Positions 35,070 to 42,939 of a DNA stretch of 64,000 nucleotides are shown piece by piece (position 1 is the stretch's first letter; every line of letters starts with the position of its first letter). This stretch comes from a bacterium. Lineage in GTDB: Bacteria; Verrucomicrobiota; Kiritimatiellia; CAIKKV01; CAITUY01. The notes under the pieces are model-generated. The model had not been told where the DNA came from. It saw only the letters and a program-made list of their open reading frames with translations, and searched no databases. The stretch covers positions 40,959-104,958 of the forward strand of contig JBAXWB010000018.1 of assembly GCA_037128595.1 (NCBI GenBank), given 5' to 3'. The position numbers were made by a program, and so were the translations under genes.

Positions 35070-35227
35070 AACGGTTTCACCCCCTCGCTCTATGAAACAA
35101 ACACCATCCTCTTACTTTGGATAGTGTGACCTGCGATTCAATGGCTGCACATGGACAAACCGCTTTAATTTTCTGGACTTTTCGCCTCGCTGATAGGCCC
35201 ACACCCACTGCGCGCCCCTCAGAATGC
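34116..35227. repeat. recent duplication, copy 2
   Basis: Partner of 32430-33541 (offset 1686 bp). Includes most of the single-module surface protein gene, its promoter, the operator and about 45 bp beyond it. Differences in the operator flanks (for example the T-rich spacer) show some time since duplication, yet the half-sites are unchanged. Confidence 0.92.
35151..35182 (-). promoter_or_regulatory. AraC-type direct-repeat operator, site B (single-module surface protein)
   Basis: GGAC cores at 35153 (ATGGACAAACC) and 35175 (CTGGACTTTT), 22 bp apart, 82 bp before the start at 35069. Spacer bases differ from site A while the half-sites are conserved, which argues for selection on the half-sites. 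Confidence 0.72.
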
Positions 35228-35256
35228 CAGATCCGGCAACTCAACTGGAGGAAAAA

Positions 35257-36099
35257 TTATGCTGTGTGAATGGCCATTCCGCGGTGGCTGTTTTGCCGAA
35301 AGCGGAGAGGACTCATGCCTGTATGTCGCTTGAAGACACGGCAGAAATAGAAAGCGTCCTCGTAACCCACTTCCTGACTGATTTCCCCGACCGACAACGC
35401 CGAGTGTTCCAGAAGTCGCTGGGCCTGTCGCATGCGGATCGACGCCAGATACTGGCTGGGAGATTGACCGGTGCGCGATTCGAAAGTGCGGCGTAAGTAA
35501 CTGACGCTGCATTGGGCGCGGGCGGCTAGATCGGCAATGCGGACACACTGTTTGTAGTTCTGATTGATGTAAGCGATAGTTGATTCGGTACGGTCGGCTG
35601 ACACTTGCGACGTATCGCTGCCCGAGAGGCGCAACAAGCGAGCCACTACCAGACGCGTCATGCCGTCCAGTTCCACACCCAGGCATCCGCCCCCTTCCGC
35701 GTAGAGCCACATTCGCTCAACAAATTCCGTCAATTGGCGGTCATCCACATGAAGCACAGCCCCCGTCGGGCACTGGTCAAGCGCCTGACCGCGCAGGCCG
35801 ACCCAAATGATGTCGATGTTACTTTCGGCCAACTCGGTGTGGGATAATTGGGCAGGAATCAGAAATGACCGGAAAGGGCATAACGGCAACTTGGTACTGG
35901 TAATGAGCATTCCTTCTCCTGATCGAACCGTACCGAGTTCCCAAAAGCTATGGGAAGCTAGGGCTCGCTTGGAACGGGGCCCGTCGTATCGGTCAATATA
36001 GATCGGTGTGACATCCGAAGCCCGCCCACCCAGAATACCGCCCGCCCAGAGTTGGTCACCCAGCGGGTGGAGGTAAGGCGTATGTAATAGCGTATTCAT
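35257..36099 (-). CDS. AraC-family transcriptional regulator
   Basis: 280 residues. N-terminal cupin-like sugar-sensing domain (about 1-150; SHSFWELGTVRSGEGML is its usual beta-strand pattern) and a C-terminal double helix-turn-helix: RIADLAARAQCSVSYLRRTFESRTGQSPSQYL, then LSVGEISQEVGYEDAFYFCRVFKRHTGMSPLRFR. It is the first gene of the minus-strand island and the only regulator in it, so it is the natural partner of the four 22-bp direct repeats downstream. No such site is visible before its own start, so no autoregulation by that operator. Confidence 0.95.
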   Translation of the reverse strand: MNTLLHTPYLHPLGDQLWAGGILGGRASDVTPIYIDRYDGPRSKRALASHSFWELGTVRSGEGMLITSTKLPLCPFRSFLIPAQLSHTELAESNIDIIWVGLRGQALDQCPTGAVLHVDDRQLTEFVERMWLYAEGGGCLGVELDGMTRLVVARLLRLSGSDTSQVSADRTESTIAYINQNYKQCVRIADLAARAQCSVSYLRRTFESRTGQSPSQYLASIRMRQAQRLLEHSALSVGEISQEVGYEDAFYFCRVFKRHTGMSPLRFRQNSHRGMAIHTA

Positions 36100-36596
36100 C
36101 GAACACTCATTCCTCCTCGGCTAGAAATAACTACTAGCATTCGGGAAGCGCCTATGTCAATTTCCCAATCGGACACCCTAAACTCAGAAATAGTGAAGGG
36201 CACACAGACAGCCTACACAACAGGGCTCTCACGGGGGGAAACCAAGGGATAGGCACCCACCTCACAAGTCTTTGGCTATCAATATCAATTATCCGAACCG
36301 ACATGTATCAGCCGGATGTTGGGAGCCAGATGGGAATACCCGAATAGCCGCAGATCAGGCGAGAGGCGGATAGAGCCCAGTTGTCTGCATGGTTCCAAAC
36401 ATCATGCGCACCCCCTCGCCCGCATAGAGACTAAAGCCATAATGGTGTTTGATTGACGATGGCGAGATGAAAAAGTACCGTATTCATCACAAAGAGAGAT
36501 TATCATGGCCAAACCCGTTAAAGAAAACCCATTTTGCATGGGATAGACTGACTGATAATCCCCCTCTCTCTGCCATTTTTTTATAATACCCTATTT
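36100..36596. other. intergenic region without a recognised gene
   Basis: About 500 bp between the divergent AraC and Sel1-repeat genes. It must hold both promoters. A 13-codon frame at 36505 (MAKPVKENPFCMG) has AGAGAG upstream but is too short to support. No repeat, operator copy or RNA gene recognised. Confidence 0.5.
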
Positions 36597-37373
36597 ATGA
36601 GATCAAAATATACATTCATTGGCTTTGATTTAGTCCTGACCCTACTCCTTTTTTGTTTTGGGTGTGCCACTCTGACCACTCCCACCGCCCTGCAGGTGCA
36701 ACGGTGGCAGTTAAAAGCGGAGCGGGGGGATGCGAATGCCCAATACAAGCTCGGTGTCTGCCTCATGAATGGACAAGGGGTGTCGACTAATTATCCTGCG
36801 GCGAGGGAGTGGTTTATCAAATCAGCCGCCCAGAATCAGCCAAAGGCACCATGCGCTCTTGGGATAATCTACAGCCAAGGCCTGGGGGTTGACCGCAACA
36901 ACGATGAAGCCCTGGGATGGTTCCGAAAAGCAGCAGAGAACGGGGATCCTGAAGGGCAATTTCATCTTGGAGTCGCCTATGCGAAGGGAACCACGGTTGA
37001 CCGCGACTATGCTGAAGCGGTGAAATGGTACCGGAAGGCGGCTGATCAGGATTTTGCCATGGCCCAATATTACCTGGGGGTGGCCTATGCCGAAGGCCGA
37101 GGGGTTGAAAAAGAGGACTCCCTGGCGGTGGGGTGGTTCAAAAAAGCGGCGGGCCATGGAGACGCGGACGCCCCATACGATCTTGGAGCATGTTATGAAT
37201 TAGGGATCGGGGTTGAGCCAGACCATCAGGCTGCCTATGGATGGTTTCTATTGGCTAAAAATAGAGGACATGATAAAGCCGCCTCAAGACTGGCACCCCT
37301 TGAGAAGGAATTATCCGAGGCACAATTGAAAGCCGCAAATTCCTGGGCGACGAAATGGAAGTCTGTCCGGTAA
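36597..37373 (+). CDS. Sel1-repeat (SLR/TPR-like) lipoprotein
   Basis: 258 residues. An N-terminal hydrophobic segment ends in LLLFCFGCATL, a weak lipobox with Cys at about 23. Then five or more Sel1-like repeats of 36 residues, each with the A-Q-Y-x-L-G-x-x-Y-x-x-G-x-G-V pattern and AxxWxxKAA. Such proteins scaffold protein contacts at the envelope. 27 bp separate it from the nuclease-fold lipoprotein, which is probably cotranscribed. Confidence 0.92.
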   Translation: MRSKYTFIGFDLVLTLLLFCFGCATLTTPTALQVQRWQLKAERGDANAQYKLGVCLMNGQGVSTNYPAAREWFIKSAAQNQPKAPCALGIIYSQGLGVDRNNDEALGWFRKAAENGDPEGQFHLGVAYAKGTTVDRDYAEAVKWYRKAADQDFAMAQYYLGVAYAEGRGVEKEDSLAVGWFKKAAGHGDADAPYDLGACYELGIGVEPDHQAAYGWFLLAKNRGHDKAASRLAPLEKELSEAQLKAANSWATKWKSVR

Positions 37374-37400
37374 GTGCGCGAAACGGAAAGCGGAAAAAGA

Positions 37401-38018
37401 ATGAAAATGCGAATCATGACGGGCTGGATGTTCCCCCCATTCTTTGCCTCACTAATTCTGCTCATCAATGGCTGCTCATCCATCCCTGAAGCGCCAGATC
37501 AATCCAAGCCGCCCCTTCCCATCGTGCAAGGCGGACAGCTCTTATCCGCCAAGGTCATAGGGGTCATTGATGGGGCGACCATTAAAATCCTGACCTCCTC
37601 CAATAACTCCAATATCGAATTCAGGGTAACGCTGGCGGAAATTGAGGCCCCCGAAAAATATCAGGCGTTTGGGGATAAGGCTAAACAGGCTCTTGCGGAT
37701 AAAACCACAGGCCGGGAAATCACTTTAAGAGTGGTCCGCCAGGATCGATATGGGGATGTCTTTGCCTTTATCTTTATCGGCGAACGCTGGATAAATCTGG
37801 AAATGGTGGCGGAAGGATATGCGTGGAGAGGCCAATATTCCCGCATAACGGAATTGGCCCAGGCGGAAAAAGAAGCGAGGCAGGGCCGGATAGGATTATG
37901 GGCGGATGAACACCCGATGCCCCCCTGGGAATACCGCAGCCAGAGACTGAACCCTCCTGAAGAACATAACCGGAATGAAGGAAGAAATATCCAACCCCTG
38001 TTCACCATTCAGTGGTGA
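37401..38018 (+). CDS. SNase-fold lipoprotein, catalytic arginines missing
   Basis: 205 residues from the ATG at 37401; the frame is open from a GTG at 37374. The lipobox is LINGC. The nuclease fold is clear (GVIDGATIKIL, VTLAEIEAPEKYQAFGDKA, DRYGDVFAFIFIGERWINLEMVAEGYAW). Against S. aureus nuclease, Glu43 is kept, but Arg35 is Thr, Asp40 is Glu and Arg87 is Asp. The tail WEYRSQ...IQPLFTIQW repeats that of the protein at 4456-5058. Likely a binding rather than a cutting protein; envelope-bound. Confidence 0.87.
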   Translation: MKMRIMTGWMFPPFFASLILLINGCSSIPEAPDQSKPPLPIVQGGQLLSAKVIGVIDGATIKILTSSNNSNIEFRVTLAEIEAPEKYQAFGDKAKQALADKTTGREITLRVVRQDRYGDVFAFIFIGERWINLEMVAEGYAWRGQYSRITELAQAEKEARQGRIGLWADEHPMPPWEYRSQRLNPPEEHNRNEGRNIQPLFTIQW

Positions 38019-38050
38019 ACACAGGGTCGCTTAACTGGCGGGATTCCTCC

Positions 38051-40048
38051 TCACCGCTCGGTAATGCCCTTGAAGTGGTCCGTTCTAAATGGCGATGCGG
38101 GAAGACCGCTTTTGTTGATGAGATTACAGACCGGATTGTCCGCCCAGGCGTATCTGACGGCAACCGGGTCTTTGACTTCAGGACTGGATACCATGATTGA
38201 ATTGCCTGTGATTTTGGCGTCAGCCCATACGAATTTCAGATCCGCTCCACAGATGGCAAACCCCTTGACCACTTTACTGTCACGGGCCTTGAGCCCACCC
38301 CCGCAATGATCAAAAAAGATCCTTATGGCCCCCTCTTCGATTTTCATAGACCTGGCCACGGGGCCGGAGGATTCGACGTTCCGGCCATAGGTATTGGCCA
38401 GGGCATTCAGGGCCAGTCTGCGCCCGACCTCCTGTTTGTTTTTCGGATGGATATCCTTTGCATCCCCGATATCAATGATGACCGCCATGTCAGTATTGAA
38501 TGTGGCAAGGGTCTGGCGCTGGGCGTCACGGAGTTCGGCCCAGGCACTGTCGGAAGGCTGATCCTTAACCGGCATGAAATTCGCAAGTTGCACGAAGTAG
38601 AACGGGAAATCGCCCTGGCCCCACCGGTCACGCCAGCTTTTGATCATGGTCGGGAACAGAGTGCTGTATTCATGGGCGTTTCCGGCGTTGGACTCGCCCT
38701 GGTACCAGATGGCCCCTCGTATGGCGAAGGGAATCAACGGCGCAATCATGGCGTTGTATAGACAGGAAGGGCAGTTCTGAAACGCCGGCAAGATGGGGAA
38801 GGCTTTCCCGTCTTCGATCTTCCTGAACCATTCCCCCGCAATTTTCAGTGACTCCTCATTCGCACCAACCGGCGGCGCCAGGACAAAAGTTTCAGGAGCT
38901 GATGGTAAACCGCCCCCCATATAGTCATTGAATACCCGCACCGCTATGGTGTTCCGGCCCGCCTTCACGAGCGTGCCTGGGACCTTGTAGCAGCGCTTGA
39001 CGGTCCACCACTCGGGAGTGTCCTTGCCGATGGCCCCGATCTTCCGGCCATTGAAATAGGTAGTATCAAAATCGTCGACGAGGCCCAGGTTCAACACCAG
39101 ATCCCGGCCGGCCCAGGATTCAGGGACGTCGACGTCACGCCTGAACCAGACCGACCCGTAGATTGTTTTATCCGGGAACCAGCCATTCGGCACCTTGACC
39201 TTATCCCAGCCGGCGAGGTCGGCCCCCTCATTCTGCCAGCCAGCGGCTTCCCCCTTGTTACCCGGGTCCACTGCCCGTTTCTGCATTTCCGCGATGATGG
39301 CAGTACGTTGTTTTTCAAGCCCGGCAAGATCCGCCTTCGGAATATTGCAATCCCTCGTATACTCATCTACATAGTGCGCCAGCACCGGGTTGGCCTGGAG
39401 ATATTCGATCGGCGTCCAGGACTGGGCCGGCGTTCCGCCCCAATCCGACTCAATCAGCCCGACCGGCACATCCAGTTCTTTGTTAATTTCCCGGCCGAAG
39501 AAGTAACCTGCCGCCGAGAAGCCGGCCCAGCCGTAGCCATTTTGAGCGATGATGGCGGGATCGCAAACTTTCCAGGCAGCCCCCTCAATCTCGCCCTTGG
39601 GCGCGAACGCCGTGGAGTTGGGAACCATAAAAAACCGGATCTCAGGTTTATCCGCCGTGGCGATCTCTTTCAGCGCCTCCTTCACCTGACCCACGCCCAT
39701 CTCCATATTGCTTTGCCCAGAGCAGAGCCAAACCTCGCCGACAAGAATGTTTTTCAGGGTGATCCCCGTTTTGCCGCTCACCGTCAATTCAGCCGGCTTG
39801 TGGGAGGCCTTAAGGGGAGCGAGCCTGACCATCCAGCGGCCATCAGCGGCCGCCTGGGTTTCCTTGATCTGTCCGGCAAAAGACACGCTGATCCGCTCCC
39901 CCGGCTCGGCCTTACCCCAGACGGGGACAGCGATTTCCCGTTGGAGGACCATGTTGTCGGTAAAGACCGGAGCAAGGGTGGGCTCCGCTTGTCCGATAGC
40001 CACCATTCCGAGCAACACTCCCGCAGTCATACAAATGAATTTCGCCAT
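38051..40048 (-). CDS. exported sialate-O-acetylesterase-like enzyme with inserted GH2-type jelly roll
   Basis: 665 residues, signal peptide ending GQA-E. SGNH esterase with CSGQSNM (nucleophile Ser113), WYQGESN and DIHPKNKQEVGRRLA (Asp/His of the triad). About residues 260-375 contain an extra jelly roll (GWFPDKTIYGSVWFRRDVDV ... TTYFNGRKIGAIG) of the type found at the N-terminus of GH2 enzymes; it lies between the two halves of the esterase domain, as in several members of the family. No 22-bp operator copy upstream, so probably outside the AraC regulon. It converges with the upstream lipoprotein operon at 38018. Confidence 0.92.
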   Translation of the reverse strand: MAKFICMTAGVLLGMVAIGQAEPTLAPVFTDNMVLQREIAVPVWGKAEPGERISVSFAGQIKETQAAADGRWMVRLAPLKASHKPAELTVSGKTGITLKNILVGEVWLCSGQSNMEMGVGQVKEALKEIATADKPEIRFFMVPNSTAFAPKGEIEGAAWKVCDPAIIAQNGYGWAGFSAAGYFFGREINKELDVPVGLIESDWGGTPAQSWTPIEYLQANPVLAHYVDEYTRDCNIPKADLAGLEKQRTAIIAEMQKRAVDPGNKGEAAGWQNEGADLAGWDKVKVPNGWFPDKTIYGSVWFRRDVDVPESWAGRDLVLNLGLVDDFDTTYFNGRKIGAIGKDTPEWWTVKRCYKVPGTLVKAGRNTIAVRVFNDYMGGGLPSAPETFVLAPPVGANEESLKIAGEWFRKIEDGKAFPILPAFQNCPSCLYNAMIAPLIPFAIRGAIWYQGESNAGNAHEYSTLFPTMIKSWRDRWGQGDFPFYFVQLANFMPVKDQPSDSAWAELRDAQRQTLATFNTDMAVIIDIGDAKDIHPKNKQEVGRRLALNALANTYGRNVESSGPVARSMKIEEGAIRIFFDHCGGGLKARDSKVVKGFAICGADLKFVWADAKITGNSIMVSSPEVKDPVAVRYAWADNPVCNLINKSGLPASPFRTDHFKGITER

Positions 40049-40166
40049 ACGTCCGCTCCTTGCATTGTTATATTCGAATCAGTCGTGAATAGTAGGCCGC
40101 CCGCTCCTTTTGAGCCAGCAGATTTACTTGCACCTCCCCCTTTAGTTCATTTAACCTGATCAACAA

Positions 40167-41414
40167 ATGACAACCTCAATACATGAACCCGGACGTGACC
40201 TCCCTGTTGCAGGGAGGTTTGATGTGGTGGTGGTGGGCGGCGGAATTGCCGGCGTGGCGGCCGCCGTCGCGGCCGCACGAAACTCTGTCACGGTCTGCCT
40301 GATCGACAAGGAAAGCGCACTAGGTGGACTCGCCACCCTGGGTAACGTCACGACCTGGTTACCGATTTGTGATGGCCATGGCCGCCAAGTGATCGGCGGG
40401 CTTGGTGAAGAACTGCTGAAACTCTCAGTCGCCAATTTGCGAAACGACAATCCGACCGCCCAATTCGTCAATATCCCGGCCTGCTGGCGTCCGGGCGGTA
40501 AGGTGGCGGAACGGAAGCAGCTTCGCTATCAGACCGATTTCAATCCGTCCGATTACCTCTTTGCCCTTGAAAAACTGGTGGTGGATTCGGGCGTAAAGCT
40601 CATGTATGACACCCGGTTCTGCGCCATCCGCCGCGAGGCCAATGGTCTTTCGCACCTCATTGTTGAAAACAAATCCGGTCGCTTTGCCCTTGCCTGCGGC
40701 ACGGTCGTGGATGCCACAGGTGATGCCGACGTTTGTTTCCTGGCCGGCGAAAGAACCGAGTCGTTGAATTCCAACGTCCCCTGCGGTTGGTATTATACGT
40801 TCAAAAAGGGTCAGCTTGAGCGACATGCGCATTCAAATCCTTACAATTCCTACGGCACGCAAGAGGGGGTCCATGGCCCCTTCTTCAGGGGCGATGATGG
40901 CGAGCAGGTAACCGGTCATATCTTAAAATCCCGCGAACTGGCCCGTGCCAAACTGGCCAAACTCCGCGAATTGCACCCCGAAGAGGACGTGCAGCTTATC
41001 ACCCCGGCCACTATCGCCTGCTTTCGTATGACGCGGCGTCTGGCCGGCCCGTTTTCCCTTGGCGAACAGCATATGCATCACTGGTTTGATGACACCATCG
41101 GGCTGACGGGAGACTGGCGGAAGGCCGGCCCGGTATACGCCCTGCCCTTGCGAACCCTCTGCGCGCCCCACACCCCCAACCTTCTCGTGGCCGGACGGTG
41201 CATTTCCGCCGACACCACGGTATGGGATGTGACGCGTGCCATCCCCACCTGCGTGGTCTCAGGGGAAGCGGCAGGCACGGCCGCGGCGCTCGCGGTCAGA
41301 ACGACACACTCCAACGTTCAGGCGCTGGATATCGGAGCCTTGCAGCAGCAGCTTCAATCGCAGGGCGTATTGCTCGATCCCGCCTTGGTCAAACCTTTAG
41401 CCGCCACTCCCTGA
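40167..41414 (+). CDS. FAD-dependent oxidoreductase (FAD_oxidored type)
   Basis: 415 residues. Dinucleotide-binding motif FDVVVVGGGIAGVAAAVAAAR with the acidic end of strand 2 in VCLIDKESALGGLATLG. A later ATG motif, VVDATGDADVCFLAGE, and a C-terminal NLLVAGRCISAD..V..ATP-ribose loop complete the fold. Function within the family unknown; such enzymes often lie near glycan genes in PVC bacteria. Divergent from the esterase, with a 118-bp gap. Its 3' end overlaps the next gene by 18 bp (tail to tail). A distant relative is at 49071-50675. Confidence 0.85.
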   Translation: MTTSIHEPGRDLPVAGRFDVVVVGGGIAGVAAAVAAARNSVTVCLIDKESALGGLATLGNVTTWLPICDGHGRQVIGGLGEELLKLSVANLRNDNPTAQFVNIPACWRPGGKVAERKQLRYQTDFNPSDYLFALEKLVVDSGVKLMYDTRFCAIRREANGLSHLIVENKSGRFALACGTVVDATGDADVCFLAGERTESLNSNVPCGWYYTFKKGQLERHAHSNPYNSYGTQEGVHGPFFRGDDGEQVTGHILKSRELARAKLAKLRELHPEEDVQLITPATIACFRMTRRLAGPFSLGEQHMHHWFDDTIGLTGDWRKAGPVYALPLRTLCAPHTPNLLVAGRCISADTTVWDVTRAIPTCVVSGEAAGTAAALAVRTTHSNVQALDIGALQQQLQSQGVLLDPALVKPLAATP

Positions 41415-42098
41415 CTTTTCCTTACGTCGTTGAACCAACCGGACCATCCGGTCCTGCATCAACACTCCCGCAACGAACAAGCCCAGGGCGATGACCGATG
41501 CCGCAATGACGGGGCCATAGGCCTTGGCCTCCACATGGGCGCCGATGTAAGAAGAAAGCAGAATGCCGGGGAACCGGGCGACCATGGCGGCGATAAAAAA
41601 ATGGAGCGGCCTGACCGGCGTCAGTCCGGCAATGTAGGTCAGGATATCCTTGGGGCTGCCGGGAATAAGGAACAACATCACAATAATTAACTCGGTTTTA
41701 GGATGATTCAGCAGAAATCCAAATTTATCGAAAGATTTTGCAGGCATCATCACTTGCAATAAAGGCAAGCCGAACCAGCGCCCCAGGGCGAATACGACCA
41801 CTGAACCCATCAAAATTCCGATCATTGAGAATAATGTGCCCGGGATGGTTCCATAAATAAACCCGCCGGCAAACTGGGTCACTTCGCCCGGAATCGGGGC
41901 AATCACCACTTGCACCGCTTGAAACAGGACAAATATTGCCGCACCCCATATGCCAAAGGAGGCAAGGTAGTCCCCCACCTTATTTGCATTGCTGAGGAAC
42001 CGGGTTAAAGGGGCGGCATACATTACCGTGACATAGGCCAATCCCGCCACAATCGCCACCAGTACTATGCCTTTTGCCCACAGCTTCTTTTTATTCAT
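41397..42098 (-). CDS. TVP38/TMEM64 (SNARE-associated, DedA-like) membrane protein
   Basis: 233 residues from the ATG at 42098. Six or so hydrophobic segments. The VTT motif region reads VVIAPIPGEVTQFAGGFIYG, and a second block FLIPGSPKDILTYIAGLTP gives the re-entrant loop of this family. Members are half-transporters linked to lipid flipping or ion homeostasis. The start overlaps the end of the cysteine-cluster gene by 8 bp, so they share a transcript. Confidence 0.92.
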   Translation of the reverse strand: MNKKKLWAKGIVLVAIVAGLAYVTVMYAAPLTRFLSNANKVGDYLASFGIWGAAIFVLFQAVQVVIAPIPGEVTQFAGGFIYGTIPGTLFSMIGILMGSVVVFALGRWFGLPLLQVMMPAKSFDKFGFLLNHPKTELIIVMLFLIPGSPKDILTYIAGLTPVRPLHFFIAAMVARFPGILLSSYIGAHVEAKAYGPVIAASVIALGLFVAGVLMQDRMVRLVQRRKEKSGSGG

Positions 42099-42513
42099 AG
42101 TTACCAACCGGCTCAGGAATCACATGGCCTCGCACCGACATCCCGGCCCGACAGGTGGAGTCCGGATTTCCAGTAATCAGCGGATGCCACGACGGCAGAT
42201 CATGCCCTTCGGTCAACAGGCGGTAGGTGCAGCTGGCCGGCAGCCAGGCCAGCGTCTCCGGGGTACACCGGAATAAGTCCACGCATTCCGGCATCCGTTT
42301 CTTCCGGGTGCCATAGCAGGCACAACGGCAGCTCTCAAGATCGAGATGGCGGCAAGCCCACTTGGTGTAATGGACCTTCAAGGTGTCAGGGTCTTCATAC
42401 TTGATGACACAACATCGGGCGCACCCGTCGCAAAGGGAGTCCCACTCCGCGCGCGTCATCGCCCCCAGCGCCTTGCGCTTCCAGAAGGGACGCTCTGTTG
42501 TTCCGCTCTTCAT
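42091..42513 (-). CDS. YcgN-like cysteine-cluster protein (YkgJ family)
   Basis: 140 residues from the ATG at 42513. Cysteine pattern C-x2-C-x3-CC (LCDGCARCC) plus WACRHLDLESCRCACY and VDLFRC, typical of the UPF0260/YcgN and wider YkgJ family, which bind zinc or an Fe-S cluster. Function unknown. Tight spacing to both neighbours suggests a short operon with the VTT protein and the small protein upstream. Confidence 0.92.
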   Translation of the reverse strand: MKSGTTERPFWKRKALGAMTRAEWDSLCDGCARCCVIKYEDPDTLKVHYTKWACRHLDLESCRCACYGTRKKRMPECVDLFRCTPETLAWLPASCTYRLLTEGHDLPSWHPLITGNPDSTCRAGMSVRGHVIPEPVGNYE

Positions 42514-42515
42514 CA

Positions 42516-42550
42516 CGCTGCCCACTGTTTACTGTCCACTGCCCGCTGAC
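42516..42550. repeat. heptamer array
   Basis: Five tandem heptamers: CGCTGCC, CACTGTT, TACTGTC, CACTGCC, CGCTGAC. The array covers the stop codon and last codons of the gene at 42529-42804. Similar arrays at 45955 and 54589. Confidence 0.7.
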
Positions 42551-42804
42551 TCTCCCAGCGCCTTTTTCATGGCCGTGCGGGCAAGTTGCAAGTCGTCGAA
42601 GGAGATATTCCGGCGCTGATAACGCGCCTCCATCCGCTCAATAAAGTTCTCCCAATCTTCACGCGTCGGTGGTGTGGTATAGTCGAAGCGTTCTTCAGTG
42701 GCCAGTTTGAACTGCCAACTGACCTTGCCCCGTTCCACTGACCACCGCACGTCCCGCTTGATTCCATCCGCATTTTTTTCAATCCAGCATATCTGGCGCA
42801 TCAT
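42529..42804 (-). CDS. small conserved-looking hypothetical protein
   Basis: 91 residues from the first of two ATG codons (42804); AGGAG lies nine bases upstream. Reads as a normal soluble protein: RDVRWSVERGKVSWQFKLATEERFDYTTPPTREDWENFIERME, then a basic helix. No family recognised. Its last seven codons lie inside a heptamer array. Upstream gene of the YcgN-like/VTT group, 16 bp apart. Confidence 0.65.
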   Translation of the reverse strand: MMRQICWIEKNADGIKRDVRWSVERGKVSWQFKLATEERFDYTTPPTREDWENFIERMEARYQRRNISFDDLQLARTAMKKALGESAGSGQ

Positions 42805-42939
42805 AACCTGAATCTCCTGTCGTTGTGAACGTTCAGTCTATCACCTCCCCCCGCAGGGGTGTAGGACAAATGCACAGAAGCGCGCTTGAAAAACTGGCGC
42901 AGATTCCCCATAGTGTCGCCCTTTGAAAGATACCCCCCT

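Noticed and set aside
36160..36185. A single GGACACCC near the AraC gene as a fifth operator
   Set aside because: Only one half-site, no partner at 22 bp.
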